8,495 nucleotides of DNA from an uncultured Lachnospiraceae bacterium (GTDB taxonomy: Bacteria; Bacillota; Clostridia; Lachnospirales; Lachnospiraceae): assembly GCA_945834545.1 (NCBI GenBank), contig CAMAHO010000099.1:1-8495 (forward strand). The letters are read 5' to 3'. The notes under the pieces are model-generated. The model made no database searches. It saw nothing but the letters and a program-made list of their open reading frames with translations, and was not told the DNA's origin. This document shows positions 7,525-8,495 of this stretch, one piece after another; the stretch's first letter is position 1; each line of letters opens with the position of its first letter. Both the position numbers and the translations under genes were made by a program.

Positions 7525-7561
7525 TTCCAACAAATATGTAAAATAAAGGAATCGTGCTATT

Positions 7562-8467
7562 ATGCCTATCAGAATACAGAGTGAATTACCGGCAAAGGAA
7601 ATATTAGAGAATGAGAATATCTTTGTGATGGACGAAAATCGAGCTATGCACCAGGATATTCGTCCGTTGCAGGTGCTGATATTGAATAACATGCCGGTGA
7701 AGCAGGATACAGAGCTGCAGCTGTTAAGAGCATTGTCTAACACGCCTCTTCAGGTAGATGTCACATTTATGAATACAAAGACGCATGTGTCCTTAAATAC
7801 ATCAGCGAGTCATTTAAACAAGTTCTATTCTACCTTTGATGAAATTAAGGATAGAAAGTTCGATGGAATGATTATCACAGGTGCACCTGTGGAAGATATT
7901 TCCTTTGAAGAGGTAGATTACTGGGAGGAGACCTGTCAGATTATGGATTGGGCGGAAACCCATGTGACTTCGACACTTCACATCTGTTGGGCTGCTCAGG
8001 CAGGTTACTATCATTACTACGGTATTAATAAGGAGCAGCTTCCGGGAAAGCTTTTCGGTGTATATGAGCATAAGGTTATGAATCGAAAGATTCCTTTGGT
8101 GCGTGGCTTTGATGACATTTTTATGGCGCCTCACAGCAGGCATACCCAGACACCAAGCGAAGCCATTCATGCCTGCAGTGAGATTACTGTCCTGGCGGAG
8201 AGCGAGATAGCAGGTGTATTCTTAGCGATTGCAGAAAATGGAAAGAAGATTTTCGTAGCAGGGCATCCGGAGTACGATAGATATACTCTGAACAATGAGT
8301 ACTATAGAGACTTAAATAAGGGCTTGCCCATCACTGTCCCTGAAAATTACTATCCCGGAAATGACCCGGAGCAAAAGCCACTTTTACAGTGGAGGTCTCA
8401 TAGCAATAATCTGTACAGTAACTGGTTGAATTATTATGTATATCAGGTGACGCCGTATATTTTATAG
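7562..8467 (+). CDS. metA: Homoserine O-acyltransferase, MetA family (predicted O-acetyltransferase)
   Basis: Activates the side-chain hydroxyl of L-homoserine by acyl transfer from an acyl-CoA, the first committed step of methionine synthesis, in the cytoplasm. The 301-aa protein starts MPIRIQSELPA and aligns in register with E. coli MetA along its length. Catalytic residues fall at the expected numbers: C142 in HICWAAQAG, and H235 and E237 in AGHPEYD; K47 in NNMPVKQDTE is also kept. Position 111, reported to set CoA preference in this family, is Glu (TGAPVE at 106-111); Glu goes with acetyl-CoA (as in Bacillus cereus) and Gly with succinyl-CoA. Hence acetyltransferase activity is predicted although databases often call the family homoserine O-succinyltransferase. 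An AAGGAA site (7546-7551) precedes the ATG by 10 nt. The 37-nt gap to the chemoreceptor gene leaves no room for a SAM riboswitch or T-box, so it may be cotranscribed with that gene. The family call is very secure; donor choice is inferred from one residue. Confidence 0.96.
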   Translation: MPIRIQSELPAKEILENENIFVMDENRAMHQDIRPLQVLILNNMPVKQDTELQLLRALSNTPLQVDVTFMNTKTHVSLNTSASHLNKFYSTFDEIKDRKFDGMIITGAPVEDISFEEVDYWEETCQIMDWAETHVTSTLHICWAAQAGYYHYYGINKEQLPGKLFGVYEHKVMNRKIPLVRGFDDIFMAPHSRHTQTPSEAIHACSEITVLAESEIAGVFLAIAENGKKIFVAGHPEYDRYTLNNEYYRDLNKGLPITVPENYYPGNDPEQKPLLQWRSHSNNLYSNWLNYYVYQVTPYIL

Positions 8468-8495
8468 GTGAAATAACTTCCCATTTCGGATTTGT

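Noticed and set aside
7505..7544. TTGGCA (7505-7510) and TAAAAT (7539-7544) as a metA promoter.
   Set aside because: The spacing is 28 nt, and a start site from this -10 would remove the ribosome binding site at 7546-7551.
8468..8495. GAAAT ... ATTTC pairing after metA as a terminator.
   Set aside because: Weak 5-bp stem with no T-run before the window ends; the region is too short to decide.

Overview
The window is a compact, slightly AT-rich bacterial chromosome segment with six protein genes, all on the + strand, and no RNA genes, mobile elements or CRISPR arrays. Strong GGAGG-type ribosome binding sites, a membrane-anchored hybrid kinase of a type common in Clostridia, a Cache-type chemoreceptor and a Bacillus-like MetA suggest a motile Firmicute, most likely a clostridium of the Lachnospiraceae. 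That placement is inference from protein style; no marker in the window fixes it.

Layout: (1) positions 1-2115 hold the 3' part of a membrane hybrid histidine kinase (4 visible membrane segments, HisKA, HATPase, REC, HPt); its 5' end lies outside the window. (2) 2140-2622, a stand-alone RNase HI. (3) 2607-3347, an RsuA/RluF-type rRNA pseudouridine synthase overlapping the RNase H gene. (4) 3410-5398, an NAD-dependent DNA ligase LigA. These four follow at 0-62 nt spacing with no visible terminator and probably share transcripts. (5) A 95-nt gap (5399-5493) with a good sigma-A-type promoter and a downstream inverted repeat leads into (6) 5494-7524, a two-TM Cache/HAMP chemoreceptor, followed 37 nt later by (7) 7562-8467, a homoserine O-acyltransferase of the MetA family. 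The last 28 nt show nothing identifiable.

How the genes relate: RNase HI and LigA are both housekeeping DNA-maintenance enzymes (RNA primer/RNA-DNA hybrid removal and nick sealing), with a 23S rRNA modification enzyme between them. The kinase and chemoreceptor are sensory proteins flanking this block. MetA, the first committed step of methionine synthesis, has no room for its own riboswitch leader and may be expressed from the chemoreceptor promoter. The most informative residue-level observation is Glu111 in MetA, which predicts acetyl-CoA rather than succinyl-CoA use. I see no convincing novel multi-gene system; most of the window is ordinary core genome with a few details worth checking.
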